From Pseudomonadota bacterium (GTDB lineage: Bacteria; Pseudomonadota; Alphaproteobacteria; Acetobacterales; Acetobacteraceae), in contig JAJZEV010000286.1 in NCBI GenBank assembly GCA_021805665.1, forward strand, positions 12,645 to 53,323: a stretch of DNA of 40,679 nt, given 5' to 3'. Each line of letters begins with the position of its first letter. Within the stretch, counting starts at the first letter, position 1. The translations under genes and the position numbers were made by a program. The notes below the pieces were generated by a model that worked only from the letters and a program-made list of their open reading frames with translations, ran no database searches and was not told where the DNA came from. This document shows positions 1 through 9,015 of the stretch, piece after piece.

Positions 1-681
1 TTCGTGTTCACCCTGTCGGTCGTCGCGGTGATCTACACCTCGCTGGTCGCGCTGGCGCAGGAGGATATGAAGAAGCTGATCGCCTATTCCTCGATCGCCC
101 ACATGGGCGTGGTGACGATCGGCATCTTCACCGTCAACGTCCAGGGAATCTCCGGCGCGCTGTTCCAGATGCTGTCGCACGGCATCGTCTCGGCCGCATT
201 GTTCCTTGTCGTCGGCGTGGTGTACGACCGTATTCACTCCCGTGAGATTGCCCGCTACGGCGGTCTGGCCGACCGGATGCCGGCCTATGCGCTGGTGTTC
301 ATGCTGTTCATGATGGCCTCGGTCGGGTTGCCCGGCACCGCCGGTTTCGTGGGCGAATTCCTGGTGATCTTCGGTGCCTTGCAGGTGAACTTCTGGCTGG
401 CCCTGCTGGGCGGCATGGGGATGATCCTGGGCGCGGCCTATATGTTGTACCTGTATCGCCGGGTCATCTTCGGCCGCATCACCCGCGACGATCTGCGGAA
501 TATCCTGGACCTCAGCCCGCGCGAGTGGGTGGTGTTCGCCCCGCTGATCGTCCTGACCCTGTGGATGGGCATCTATCCTTCCAGCTTCACCTCGTATTTC
601 GACGCGACCGTGGGGGCGATGGTGCAGCACAACACCGCCGCGCTGGCGGCGACAACCAAGCTTGCCGGGATCGTAAACTAA
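1..681 (+). CDS. nuoM: NADH-quinone oxidoreductase subunit M, C-terminal part
   Basis: C-terminal 226 residues of an antiporter-like membrane subunit of respiratory complex I, which takes part in proton pumping. The 5' part is off the left edge, so the start is not visible. Seen: the stretch KKLIAYSSIAHMG followed by GISGALFQMLSHG, both hallmarks of the NuoM antiporter core with its conserved lysine, then several hydrophobic helices (for example the VFMLFMMASVGLPGTAGFVGE region) and a last membrane segment before the stop. The stop codon shares one base with the ATG of nuoN (TAATG), so the two are translationally coupled. Other nuo genes presumably lie to the left. Confidence 0.96.
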   Translation, partial: FVFTLSVVAVIYTSLVALAQEDMKKLIAYSSIAHMGVVTIGIFTVNVQGISGALFQMLSHGIVSAALFLVVGVVYDRIHSREIARYGGLADRMPAYALVFMLFMMASVGLPGTAGFVGEFLVIFGALQVNFWLALLGGMGMILGAAYMLYLYRRVIFGRITRDDLRNILDLSPREWVVFAPLIVLTLWMGIYPSSFTSYFDATVGAMVQHNTAALAATTKLAGIVN

Positions 682-2102
682 TGAACTGGACCTTGGCCCT
701 GCCGGAGATCGTCCTTGCCTGTGTGGGCATGGCGACACTGATCTTCGGCGTTCTCCGCAAGCAGGACTCCACCCTGCTGTGTACAATGTTCACCATCGGC
801 GGCTTCCTGATCGCCGGTCTGCTGGTATTGACCGGCACCAGCGGCTTCGGCTTCCACGGCCAGTTCGTCGCGGACCCGTTCAGCGCCTTCAACCAAATCC
901 TTATCCTGTCCGGCGCCGCTCTGTCCTCCATCCTTGCCCTCGGCTGGAACCGCGGCGAGGGCATCGCCCGGTTTGAGTTCCCGGTCCTGATGCTGTTCTC
1001 CACCGTCGGCATGATGATCATGGCGTCGGCGTCGAACCTGATGACGCTGTATATGGGCCTGGAACTGCAATCGCTGGCGCTTTACGTCCTGGCGGCGTTC
1101 GCCCGCGACAACCTTCGGTCCTCCGAGGCCGGTCTGAAGTATTTCGTGCTCAGCGGGCTGGCGTCCGGCCTGCTGCTCTATGGCATCTCGTTGGTTTACG
1201 GTTTCTCCGGCACCATGGACCTCGCATCGCTGCGCGAATTGCTGGTTAATCCGGCCAGCGCCTCGGCCGGACTGGTCGTCGGCATCGTCTTCGTGCTGGT
1301 CGGACTGGCGTTCAAGGTGTCCGCCGTCCCGTTCCACATGTGGACCCCCGATGTGTATGAAGGTGCGCCGACCCCGGTGACCGTGTTCTTCGCGACTGCC
1401 CCGAAAGTGGCCGCGATGTCGCTGGTGCTGCGGGTGATGGGCACCTCCTTTGCCTCGATGGTCGGCGCGTGGCAGATCCTGGTGGTCGTCATGTCCATCG
1501 CGTCCATGCTGCTGGGTGCGCTGGCCGCGATCGGGCAGACCAACATAAAGCGGCTGATGGCGTATTCCTCGATCGGCCATATGGGTTATGCGTTGATCGG
1601 CCTCGCCGTGGGTACCGCTGACGGTGTGCGCGGCGTGCTGGTGTACATGGTCATCTACGTGTTCATGACGGCCGGCACCTTCGGCTGCATCCTGGCGATG
1701 CGGCGCAAGGGCAGGGCGGTCGAGCAGATTTCCGATTTGGCCGGCCTTGCGTCCAACGACCCGGCCCTGGCGATGGTCCTGGCGCTGTTCATGTTCAGTC
1801 TGGCTGGCATCCCGCCGATGTCGGGCTTCTTCGGCAAGCTCTACATCTTCCTGGCCGCTGTTCAGTCCGGCCTGTGGACTCTCGCCGTTATCGGCGTGCT
1901 GACCAGCGTGATCGGCGCGTTCTACTACATACGCATTATCAAGGTGATGTACTTCGACGCAGCCGCCGAACGCTTCGATCCGCGCCCGGCCTCGTTGTCC
2001 TTCGTCGTGGCCGCGACCGGACTGTTCACCGGCTTCTTCTTCCTGTTCCCCGCACCGATCGTCGCGGCGGCACAGGCGGCGGCCAGCGTTCTGTTCAAAT
2101 AG
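681..2102 (+). CDS. nuoN: NADH-quinone oxidoreductase subunit N
   Basis: Membrane subunit N of complex I (473 residues, usual length), homologous to NuoL and NuoM and part of the proton-translocating arm. The protein is almost wholly hydrophobic with about 14 predicted helices. It contains the family core KRLMAYSSIGHMGY at about residues 288-301 and the PFHMWTPDVYEGAPTPVT segment before it. An in-frame opening extends further upstream inside nuoM, but the ATG overlapping the nuoM stop gives the expected N-terminus MNWTLALPEIVL. It is the last gene of the nuo operon here; the next gene begins 68 bases later and is unrelated. No clear terminator is visible behind it. Confidence 0.96.
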   Translation: MNWTLALPEIVLACVGMATLIFGVLRKQDSTLLCTMFTIGGFLIAGLLVLTGTSGFGFHGQFVADPFSAFNQILILSGAALSSILALGWNRGEGIARFEFPVLMLFSTVGMMIMASASNLMTLYMGLELQSLALYVLAAFARDNLRSSEAGLKYFVLSGLASGLLLYGISLVYGFSGTMDLASLRELLVNPASASAGLVVGIVFVLVGLAFKVSAVPFHMWTPDVYEGAPTPVTVFFATAPKVAAMSLVLRVMGTSFASMVGAWQILVVVMSIASMLLGALAAIGQTNIKRLMAYSSIGHMGYALIGLAVGTADGVRGVLVYMVIYVFMTAGTFGCILAMRRKGRAVEQISDLAGLASNDPALAMVLALFMFSLAGIPPMSGFFGKLYIFLAAVQSGLWTLAVIGVLTSVIGAFYYIRIIKVMYFDAAAERFDPRPASLSFVVAATGLFTGFFFLFPAPIVAAAQAAASVLFK

Positions 2103-2170
2103 CGCCGGTTACCCGAACCATTAAGATACGTAGCAATCGCCGGGGGAAACGATTATAGACCGCCGCCCTG

Positions 2171-3310
2171 ATGCTCGTCACGAAGGTCGGTCGGTTATAC
2201 ATGGCTACAGACGTTATCGCCGGAACCGGCATCTCCGATCAGGAGCTGGTGCTCAAGTTCGAAAGCCTCGGCGACAACTGCGAACTCGGCTTAGTGCAGC
2301 GCCGCGTCGGCGTGGAACCGCTTGGTATGTTCCGGTTCGCGGGCGCGCCGCTGCGCCATCTGATTCGGGCGATGCACGCGCGGTTCGAAGGGATGGCGAT
2401 CCCCGATCATGTCCAGGTTCGGCCGGAGAACGGCGAGTATATGGTCAATCTGACCAAGTACGATTTCGTTTATCATGCGGACGTGAAGGTGGGTCAGGCG
2501 GACCCCGAGGTCTTACAGAAGCAGCAGGTGCGCACGGTTGGATTTCTGACCCGAAAACTGATCGACGACCTTGAAAATCCAACCAAGATCATGGTCTTCC
2601 GGCAGAACGAGCCGGTGTCGGCCAACGACCTGATCGATCTGCGGATTGCCTTGGCTGGCTACGGGCCGGCCACCTTGCTGTGGGTCCAGGCAGCCCGCCC
2701 CGGCCATCCACCCGGATCGGTTGTCAGGATCGACGACCGGTTGATAGTCGGGCATGTCAGCCGGCTTGCCCTGCGGGAGGACGTGCCCGATCTGGATGTG
2801 GCCTCGTGGCTGGCCATGCTGCGGCAGGCCCATGCCATCCATACCGGGCAAGGTGCCCCACCGGTTTCGGACAGCGGCGAATCCCGCATTGTCCTGACAT
2901 TTGGCAAGGATGGGAATGCGTCGGCCCACACTGGCTACGGCTGGTCGGCGCCCGAGAACGGGTTCACTTGGACGGTCGGGGAGCGGAGCCTGTTAACGCT
3001 CGGAACGCCGCCCCCGGCGGCAGCCGGCTATTGGATGGAAATGGATGTCGCGCCGTTCGTCGCCCCCCCGGCGGTAATGGCGCAGGTGTTGCGAGTGACG
3101 ATCAACGGGCATGCGGTCCATACATTCGATCCGCTGAGCCGCGGTTCGGTGGGCTGCGGCGTCCCCGGCCATGTCGTTCAGGGTTCGGACAAGCTGGAAA
3201 TCGTGTTCGAACACCCGCATGCCGCCAGTCCCCGGGCAGTTGCCGGGGAGAAAGATGACCGCCGCCTCGCGGTGTCGTTCAGCCGCCTGTCGTTAGCCGG
3301 CCGGAACTAG
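2171..3310 (+). CDS. Uncharacterised protein, SLGDNCE-type N-terminus with beta-sandwich-like C-terminus
   Basis: No assured function. The first half carries the signature FESLGDNCELGLVQRR followed by GVEPLGMFRFAGAPL, a pattern I associate with uncharacterised alphaproteobacterial proteins, often found in or beside polysaccharide/glycosyltransferase loci. The second half (from about residue 235) has GYGWSAPENGFTWTVG and an alternating hydrophobic pattern with VTINGHAV, as in carbohydrate-binding-like beta-sandwich modules attached to surface-sugar enzymes. No signal peptide or membrane helix is obvious, so it is probably cytoplasmic. An alternative ATG at 2201 (MATDVIAGTG) is equally plausible, since neither start has an ideal ribosome-binding site. 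It is not obviously operonic with nuoN. Confidence 0.8.
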   Translation: MLVTKVGRLYMATDVIAGTGISDQELVLKFESLGDNCELGLVQRRVGVEPLGMFRFAGAPLRHLIRAMHARFEGMAIPDHVQVRPENGEYMVNLTKYDFVYHADVKVGQADPEVLQKQQVRTVGFLTRKLIDDLENPTKIMVFRQNEPVSANDLIDLRIALAGYGPATLLWVQAARPGHPPGSVVRIDDRLIVGHVSRLALREDVPDLDVASWLAMLRQAHAIHTGQGAPPVSDSGESRIVLTFGKDGNASAHTGYGWSAPENGFTWTVGERSLLTLGTPPPAAAGYWMEMDVAPFVAPPAVMAQVLRVTINGHAVHTFDPLSRGSVGCGVPGHVVQGSDKLEIVFEHPHAASPRAVAGEKDDRRLAVSFSRLSLAGRN

Positions 3311-3388
3311 ACCCGGGGCACCTGCCCGGCCTTTGACAACGCGGCCGTGGCCGGTGAGAACTTGGGCACCACCGGGAAGGAAACCAGG

Positions 3389-4267
3389 ATGTCCGCAGTT
3401 CCGCAATCGACCATCGGCTTTATCGGCCTGGGCGTGATGGGGGAGCCGATGTGCGGGCACCTCGCGCGCCGATCGGGAATGCCCATCGTCGCCTTCGATC
3501 TTCGTCCGGAACCGTTGGAGCGGCTTGCGGTGCATGGTGTGAAGGCCGGGTCCCTGGCCAGCATCGCGGCGGATTGCGCCACGATCCTGCTGTCGCTGCC
3601 GGATGGCAAGGCGGTGGCCGCCGTCATCGCCCAGCTTGAACCCCATCTGCGGGCTGGTCAGTGCGTGGTCGATACCAGCACGTCCTCGGTCGAACTCACC
3701 CGCCAGATCGGCGCGCGCCTCACCGCCAAGGGCATCCAGTATGCCGATGCGCCCGTCGCCCGGACCCGCGAGGCGGCCTCGCGCGGCGAGCTGAGCATCA
3801 TGGTCGGGGCCACCGACCAAACCTTTGACCGGATCAAGCCGATCCTGGAGACGATGGGCACCGACGTGACCCATTGCGGCCCGGTCGGCTGCGGGCAGGT
3901 CGTCAAAATCCTGAACAACATGCTGGTGTTCCAACATTGCGGCGCGTTGGCCGAGGCCATCGCCATTGGACGGCGCAACGGTGTCCCGCCGGAGGTTCTG
4001 CTGCCCACCATGGCGATGGGCTCCGGCGACAGCTTCGTGTTGCGCAATCATGGCATGAAAGCGATGCTTCCCGGCGTGTTCCCGGAACGCGCATTCTCCA
4101 CCCGCTATGCGATGAAGGACCTGTCCTATGCGCTGGAAATGGCGGATGCGGCCGGCCTGGACATGGCAGCCGCGAAACTGACCATGGACCGGCTGAAGCA
4201 GGCCGAGGCGGCGGGTTATGGCGATCAGTACCATCCCGTCGCCCTGAAGGTCATAGACCCGCAATGA
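3389..4267 (+). CDS. NAD(P)-dependent oxidoreductase, beta-hydroxyacid dehydrogenase family
   Basis: 292-residue enzyme of the 3-hydroxyisobutyrate dehydrogenase / tartronate semialdehyde reductase family; the substrate cannot be told from sequence. The N-terminal Rossmann fold has FIGLGVMGEPM (Gly13, Gly15, Gly18) and a likely catalytic lysine Lys173 in GCGQVVKILNNM. The usual DAPVSGG substrate segment is replaced by DAPVARTREAASRGELS, so substrate preference may differ from the classical enzymes. The start is chosen at the ATG 7 bases after GGGAAGGA; a further-upstream opening has no such site. Its stop overlaps the next ATG (ATGA), which couples it to the hydrolase that follows and suggests one catabolic unit. 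Confidence 0.9.
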   Translation: MSAVPQSTIGFIGLGVMGEPMCGHLARRSGMPIVAFDLRPEPLERLAVHGVKAGSLASIAADCATILLSLPDGKAVAAVIAQLEPHLRAGQCVVDTSTSSVELTRQIGARLTAKGIQYADAPVARTREAASRGELSIMVGATDQTFDRIKPILETMGTDVTHCGPVGCGQVVKILNNMLVFQHCGALAEAIAIGRRNGVPPEVLLPTMAMGSGDSFVLRNHGMKAMLPGVFPERAFSTRYAMKDLSYALEMADAAGLDMAAAKLTMDRLKQAEAAGYGDQYHPVALKVIDPQ

Positions 4268-5508
4268 GCGTTTTCCCCGGCGCCGAGGCCTGGCGCGACG
4301 CCTGTGCCGGCGATGCCACCCTGGCTGCCTGGTCCGGGGCGTGGTCCGTCGTGTTCGCCGTCGTCAGTGGCGCGCAGACAACCGCATTCCGCTTTGTGGA
4401 TGGCAAGGTCCAACAAGGCGGTGGTGACCCGGTGTTCACCCTGGCCGCCCCGGATGCGATCTGGGCGAAGTTTCTGCTGCCGGTTCCGCCCAGGCACCAT
4501 CATGGCATCTTCGCGATGCACTACCGCGTGCCGGAGTTCGCGATCCGGGGCGACCAACTGGCGTTCATGCAGCATGCCCATGTGGTGCGGCGTGTGCTGG
4601 AGATCGGCAAGTGGCTGGCGCTGGGCAATGAAGCCCCGGTGCCGGTCAGCCTGTCGCCGCGCGGCGGGGTTCGGCCGATGCCGAAGGTCCAGGGCGGTTA
4701 TGTTCCGGTTACCGTCGGCGGCGTGACGTATCAGATCTACTACGAAACCGCCGGCTCCGGCCAGGATGTCCTGTGCATGCACACCGCCGGGTCGGACTCG
4801 CGCCAGTTTCACGGGCTGATGGCCGATGAGCGGATTACCGCCGGCCATCGGCTGGTGGCGTTCGATCTGCCCTGGCATGGTAAATCCCTGCCGCCGGAGG
4901 GCGCCATCCCCGGGTCCTGGCGGCTGAACACCGACCTTTATGTCGACCTGATCATGGGTTTTGCCGCCGCCGCCGGCCTGGATAAGCCGATCGCGCTGGG
5001 TGCGTCGATGTCCGGGGAGATTTGCCTGGAGTTGGCGTACCGGCATCCGGATGCGTTCAGCGGGATCGTGGCTTGCGAGGCCTGCGAGAAGATCGAGCAG
5101 CGCCAGACCTCTTGGGCGGCCCATCCAGGCGTCAACCAGTCGATGTTCGTGCCGGAATGGATCCGAGCGCTGAGCGCGCCGCAGAGTCCGGCGGAATATC
5201 AGGAGGCGATTGCCTGGCATTACGGACAGGGCGGGCCGGCGGTGTTCTACGGCGACATCGCGTTCTACTCGGGCGACTGGGACGCGCGGGAGCGGGTCGG
5301 GAAAATCGACACCAACCGTTGCCGGTTGTTCATGCTGACCGGGGAGTACGACTACTCCTGCACGGTGGAACTGTCGCGGGCGACGGCGGAGAAGATTCCC
5401 GGCGTGGTGTTCCGGGAGATGAAGGGGATCGGCCATTTCCCGTTCGCGGAGAACCCGAAGCTGTTCGCGGAGTACCTGCTGCCGGTGCTGGAGGATTTGC
5501 GCGGATAG
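4264..5508 (+). CDS. Fusion of SCP2-like domain and alpha/beta hydrolase
   Basis: 414 residues in two parts. Residues 1 to about 130 (FAVVSGAQTTAFRFVDGK and what follows) look like a small SCP2/sterol-carrier-like domain. From about 145 it is an alpha/beta hydrolase with nucleophile Ser248 in GASMSG, a probable acid Asp363 in GEYDYS and His391 in GIGHFPF. It probably hydrolyses an ester or thioester of a hydrophobic or CoA-linked substrate; this is inference. The ATG overlaps the stop of the upstream dehydrogenase, so the two are probably made together. It converges with the lytic transglycosylase gene with only six bases between the stops, and no terminator is visible there. Confidence 0.87.
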   Translation: MSVFPGAEAWRDACAGDATLAAWSGAWSVVFAVVSGAQTTAFRFVDGKVQQGGGDPVFTLAAPDAIWAKFLLPVPPRHHHGIFAMHYRVPEFAIRGDQLAFMQHAHVVRRVLEIGKWLALGNEAPVPVSLSPRGGVRPMPKVQGGYVPVTVGGVTYQIYYETAGSGQDVLCMHTAGSDSRQFHGLMADERITAGHRLVAFDLPWHGKSLPPEGAIPGSWRLNTDLYVDLIMGFAAAAGLDKPIALGASMSGEICLELAYRHPDAFSGIVACEACEKIEQRQTSWAAHPGVNQSMFVPEWIRALSAPQSPAEYQEAIAWHYGQGGPAVFYGDIAFYSGDWDARERVGKIDTNRCRLFMLTGEYDYSCTVELSRATAEKIPGVVFREMKGIGHFPFAENPKLFAEYLLPVLEDLRG

Positions 5509-5514
5509 CAGCGG

Positions 5515-6654
5515 CTAGAAGGAATCCCGCGGGGGCGGCACGGTCAGGCAGGCGATACCGTGCCCTGTCAGCCGGCCGCATGCCTGTGCGGCGGCTTGCG
5601 CGGTCAGCCCGGACAGGCGTGCGCGGAACGCCACCTGGTTGCCGAACGGCACCGTCGCCGGAAGTTCTATCTTCGCCTGGTCGAGCAGGTCGGGCGCGGC
5701 CGAACGGGCGCGTTTGGCGGCGGCCTCGGCTGTGGACAGGTTGGCGAACGCGCCGACCTGGATCATCCAGCGTCCGGGGGGTGGCCCGGACGGTGCGGCC
5801 GGATGGAAGGCGATCTGCCGGGACAGCCGTTCCTGCAGCGGCCGCCGGGACTCGCTGGCGAACTGTTGCTGGGGGGCGATAGCAGCGGGCATGTGGCACG
5901 GCCGGGAAGGATCGTAGGCTGCGTCGGGATCGCAGTCCGGCGTGTTATAAGCGACGGCAGTGGCTGCCACGGGCGGGCGCAGTTTCACGCAGGGGCCGTC
6001 GGGGTTGTAAGCGGCGTCGGGGTCGCAGTCGGCCGGGGTTGGGCGGGCGGCGACCTGAATCGCGCGGGCGCCGCCGTACATCGCCAATGGGCCGGACATC
6101 GGGCGGTCGGACCCCAGGCGGGGCGCGATGGCGGCGACATAGTTCACCGTTTCGGTCGGCAGGGGCGTGCCCCGGGTCAGGTATTTGTCCAGCCGGTTCG
6201 GGCCGGCGTTGTAGGCCGCCAGGAAACCCGGGGAGCCGAAACGGTCGTACATCTCCCGCAGGTAGGCGGTGCCGGCCAGGATATTGTTGTGCGGGTCGAA
6301 CGGGTCGTCGCCCAGGTTGTAACGCTGACGCAAGCCGTCATAGGTGTCTGGCATCACCTGCATCAGGCCCATGGCGCCGGCCGCGGAGATCACGTCCTCC
6401 TGCCCGCCGGATTCCTGGTGCATCACGCCGCGGACCCAGGGTTCCGGGACGGCAAACCGGGCGGAAGCCTCATGGATATAGGGGCCCCACGGGTCGCTGG
6501 CGGGGCCGGGCGGCGGGTAATACCGGGTTGGGTTGCGCTGGATCGCCGACCGGTACGGGTGGCTGGTGCCGCACGCGGCGAGCGTTGCCAGCAGCGCCAG
6601 GCAGGCGAACAGGCGGATCCGACGGGCCGTTGTGGATGCAAGGCTACGATGCAT
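5515..6654 (-). CDS. Lipoprotein lytic transglycosylase with SPOR domain
   Basis: 379-residue periplasmic peptidoglycan-cleaving enzyme. An N-terminal hydrophobic signal ends in a lipobox (LAAC, Cys28), so it is probably a lipoprotein. The SLT domain (about 55-185) has the catalytic glutamate Glu81 in HQESGG, then AMGLMQVMP and LAAYNAGPNR, the family signature. A C-terminal SPOR domain (about 294-375, starting RWMIQVGAF) would bind denuded glycan at the division site. The linker holds two copies of a C-D-P-D-A-A-Y motif closed by a second Cys 12 residues on (Cys210/Cys222 and Cys241/Cys253, exactly 31 residues apart), which I do not recognise. It may act in septal wall turnover (RlpA/MltE-like role; inference). 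Confidence 0.93.
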   Translation of the reverse strand: MHRSLASTTARRIRLFACLALLATLAACGTSHPYRSAIQRNPTRYYPPPGPASDPWGPYIHEASARFAVPEPWVRGVMHQESGGQEDVISAAGAMGLMQVMPDTYDGLRQRYNLGDDPFDPHNNILAGTAYLREMYDRFGSPGFLAAYNAGPNRLDKYLTRGTPLPTETVNYVAAIAPRLGSDRPMSGPLAMYGGARAIQVAARPTPADCDPDAAYNPDGPCVKLRPPVAATAVAYNTPDCDPDAAYDPSRPCHMPAAIAPQQQFASESRRPLQERLSRQIAFHPAAPSGPPPGRWMIQVGAFANLSTAEAAAKRARSAAPDLLDQAKIELPATVPFGNQVAFRARLSGLTAQAAAQACGRLTGHGIACLTVPPPRDSF

Positions 6655-6785
6655 GGGCGGGAAACCGGCGCGAGGAGGTTCGTTCTGTTATCACAGGCAT
6701 TCAGGAAACCGGTAGAGAACTTTGATCGCGTTACAGTTTCCCGCCACCCCCGTGATCGACCCGCCACAGTGTCCCGGCCGGGGTG

Positions 6786-7550
6786 CTACATGGCGATGGA
6801 GAACCCGCCATCCACGGGGATCGCTGTTCCGGTTACGAAGTCCGATGCCGACGACGCCAGGAACGCGGCCACGCCGGCCATGTCGTGCGGGGTGCCCCAG
6901 CGGCCGCCGGGGGTGCGCCTTTGTACGCTGTCCTGTAGGCCCGACACTTGCTCCCGCGCGCGCTTGGTCAGGTCGGTGTCGATCCAGCCCGGCAGGACGG
7001 CGTTGACCTGGATGTTGTCCTTGGCCCAGGCGGTCGCCATTGCCCTGCTCATTTGCACGATGCCGCCTTTACTGGAGGCATAGGCGGTGGCGAAGGGGGC
7101 ACCGAACAGCGACATCATCGAGCCGATGTTGATCATCTTGCCGCCGCCGGCCTTGACTATTTCAGGATAGGCGGCCTGGGAGCAGAAGAACGCGCTGGTG
7201 AGGTTGGTGTCCATGACGTGGTGCCATTCGTCCTCGGTCAGGTCCTGCGGCTGTTTGCGCACCGAGGTGCCGGCGTTGTTGACAAGGATATCCAGGTGTC
7301 CGTGCTTTGCCACCGTTGCCGCGACCAGGGCGACGCATTCCGCTTTGTTCGTGACGTCGGCGACCAGGAAGCTGGCTTCGGCGCCCATGTCGCGGAGGGT
7401 TTGTAGCGCACCGGCGGCCTTGGCTTCGTTGCGGCCGGCGATGACGATGGCCGCACCCAGGGAGGCGATGCCCTGTGCCATGCCAAGGCCAATGCCGCCG
7501 TTGCCGCCGGTGATCAGGGCGACCTTGCCCTTGAGGTCGAACAGATTCAT
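6786..7550 (-). CDS. SDR family oxidoreductase
   Basis: 254-residue classical short-chain dehydrogenase/reductase. Cofactor motif TGGNGGIG (residues 14-21), NNAG (91-94), and a catalytic set Asn116, Ser144, Tyr157, Lys161 (YASSK). The C-terminal GWIDTDL and PVDGG segments are typical of gluconate 5-dehydrogenase/glucose 1-dehydrogenase-like SDRs, but the substrate is unknown. The start ATG follows GGGGA by eight bases and gives MNLFDLKGK. A long upstream in-frame extension is low-complexity Arg/Pro-rich and was not used; a second ATG five codons upstream is possible. It lies behind the lytic transglycosylase start, with a 131-base gap. Confidence 0.92.
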   Translation of the reverse strand: MNLFDLKGKVALITGGNGGIGLGMAQGIASLGAAIVIAGRNEAKAAGALQTLRDMGAEASFLVADVTNKAECVALVAATVAKHGHLDILVNNAGTSVRKQPQDLTEDEWHHVMDTNLTSAFFCSQAAYPEIVKAGGGKMINIGSMMSLFGAPFATAYASSKGGIVQMSRAMATAWAKDNIQVNAVLPGWIDTDLTKRAREQVSGLQDSVQRRTPGGRWGTPHDMAGVAAFLASSASDFVTGTAIPVDGGFSIAM

Positions 7551-7680
7551 TGGATGAGTCCCCATTTTCGGGCGCCAATTTGCGGGCGGGCGGATTGGGG
7601 CGCAAGGGCCGCGGCGGTTTGCCGGTGGCGTTGAGGGACACTTGCGGTCGGGGCGGTGGGTGACGGTCCGCTTTGTGCGA

Positions 7681-7718
7681 CGCGGAGATCGCTGAGGAAC
7701 GCAGAGATCGCGGAGAAG
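7681..7718. repeat. Short purine-rich tandem repeat, about 9.5-base unit
   Basis: Four imperfect copies of a CGC-N-GAGA-type unit in a row, readable as two 19-base halves with 15 of 19 identical bases (CGCGGAGATCGCTGAGGAA against CGCAGAGATCGCGGAGAAG). It lies in the 278-base divergent gap between the SDR and the luciferase-like gene. Similar strings of this kind occur as dispersed intergenic repeats in some GC-rich proteobacteria (from memory, not checked). Confidence 0.6.
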
Positions 7719-7828
7719 GACGTCCGGGACAGGACTGGCCGTGGCGGCCGCAGATTCGGGCGATCGATTTGCATTTGCCCGCCGCGCGTATCCGCCGCAG
7801 ATTTGGGCGACGAACAGGGAGGACAACG

Positions 7829-8869
7829 ATGCGGGTTTCAATCGGGCTGCCGGCGAACGACTGGCAGGCTTGCGCCGCGGCGGCGAAGCAGGCGGAGGAC
7901 GACGGTGCGGACGCGGTGACAGCCAGCGAGTTGAAGCACGATCCGTTCACGCCGCTCGCATTCGCCGCGATGGCGACTCAGCGCGTGTCGCTGGTGCCAT
8001 CGGTGGCGATCGCGTTTCCGCGTAGCCCGATGGTGGTCGCCAACCTGGCCTGGGACATTCATCGCCACTCCAAGGGTCGGTTCGTTGTCGGTCTGGGTAG
8101 CCAGATCAAGGCGCATAATGAGCGCCGGTTCAGCACGCCGTGGGTCGCGCCCGCCGCCCGTCTGGGCGAATATATCGAATCGCTGCGGGCGATCTTCCGC
8201 TGTTGGGAGACCGGGGAGAAGCTGATCTATCAGGGTAAATACTACAATTTCTCCTTGATGACGCCGGAGTTCTCGCCGGGGCCGCAGGGCTTGCCGATGC
8301 CGCCGATCGCGATGGCCGCCGTCGGGCCGCTGATGTTGAAGACCGCCGCGCGGGTTGCCGACAGCGTGCGGTTGCACGGTTTCGCCACCCGGGAATACCT
8401 GGAAAAAGTGGTTCGGCCGCTGATCGCCGAGGAACTGGCGGCCCGCGGCAAGTCATTCGAGAATTTCGAGGTCACCGGGGGCGGGTTTGTCGCGACCGGC
8501 CCTGACGCGGCCAGCGTTCGGGCGGCGGCGGAGACGGTGCGGTACCGGGTGGCGTTCTATGGCTCGACGCCGGCTTATCGCGGGGTGTTCGACTTGCATG
8601 GCGTGTCGGACCTGGGGGTCAAGCTGACGGAAATGTCCAAGCAGGGGCAGTGGGGCCAGATGGCCGCGCAAGTGCCGGACGATGTGCTGGATTTGTTTGT
8701 CGCCAGGGCGACTTACGACGAGCTGCCGGCGGCGATCGAGAAGCGCTACGGAGGGATTGTCGATACGGTTTCGATCGATTTCGCGCCCGGCACCAGCGCG
8801 GCGACACGGCGGGCGACGATCGCGGCGGTGCAGGCGATACCGAGTACTTTCAAGGGGTTTCGCACATAG
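7829..8869 (+). CDS. Luciferase-like (LLM class) flavin-dependent oxidoreductase
   Basis: 346-residue TIM-barrel enzyme of the bacterial luciferase superfamily, resembling the F420-dependent-type subgroup (TIGR03617-like). Seen: MRVSIGLPANDW at the N-terminus, the ASELKHDPFTPLAF segment, SLVPSVAIAFPRSPMVVA, and RFVVGLGSQIKAHNERRFS, which is the barrel strand characteristic of these proteins. Whether the cofactor is FMN or F420 cannot be told from sequence; alphaproteobacteria usually lack F420, so FMN is more likely. The start is supported by GGGAGGA five bases upstream; an upstream extension contains the purine repeat translated and is not credible. The substrate is unknown. Confidence 0.9.
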   Translation: MRVSIGLPANDWQACAAAAKQAEDDGADAVTASELKHDPFTPLAFAAMATQRVSLVPSVAIAFPRSPMVVANLAWDIHRHSKGRFVVGLGSQIKAHNERRFSTPWVAPAARLGEYIESLRAIFRCWETGEKLIYQGKYYNFSLMTPEFSPGPQGLPMPPIAMAAVGPLMLKTAARVADSVRLHGFATREYLEKVVRPLIAEELAARGKSFENFEVTGGGFVATGPDAASVRAAAETVRYRVAFYGSTPAYRGVFDLHGVSDLGVKLTEMSKQGQWGQMAAQVPDDVLDLFVARATYDELPAAIEKRYGGIVDTVSIDFAPGTSAATRRATIAAVQAIPSTFKGFRT

Positions 8870-9015
8870 GAGACATGGCGGGATAAGCGGGTCGCGCGGT
8901 GGGGATCGCTGGCCTGCGGGGTCTATGAGGGGCTTCGCCGAACTTGCATCGATCGATGCGGTTAGCCCTGCGTGTCTCTTGAGCCGCCGAAGCTGGCGTT
9001 GGCCGGGGTGGCTTT

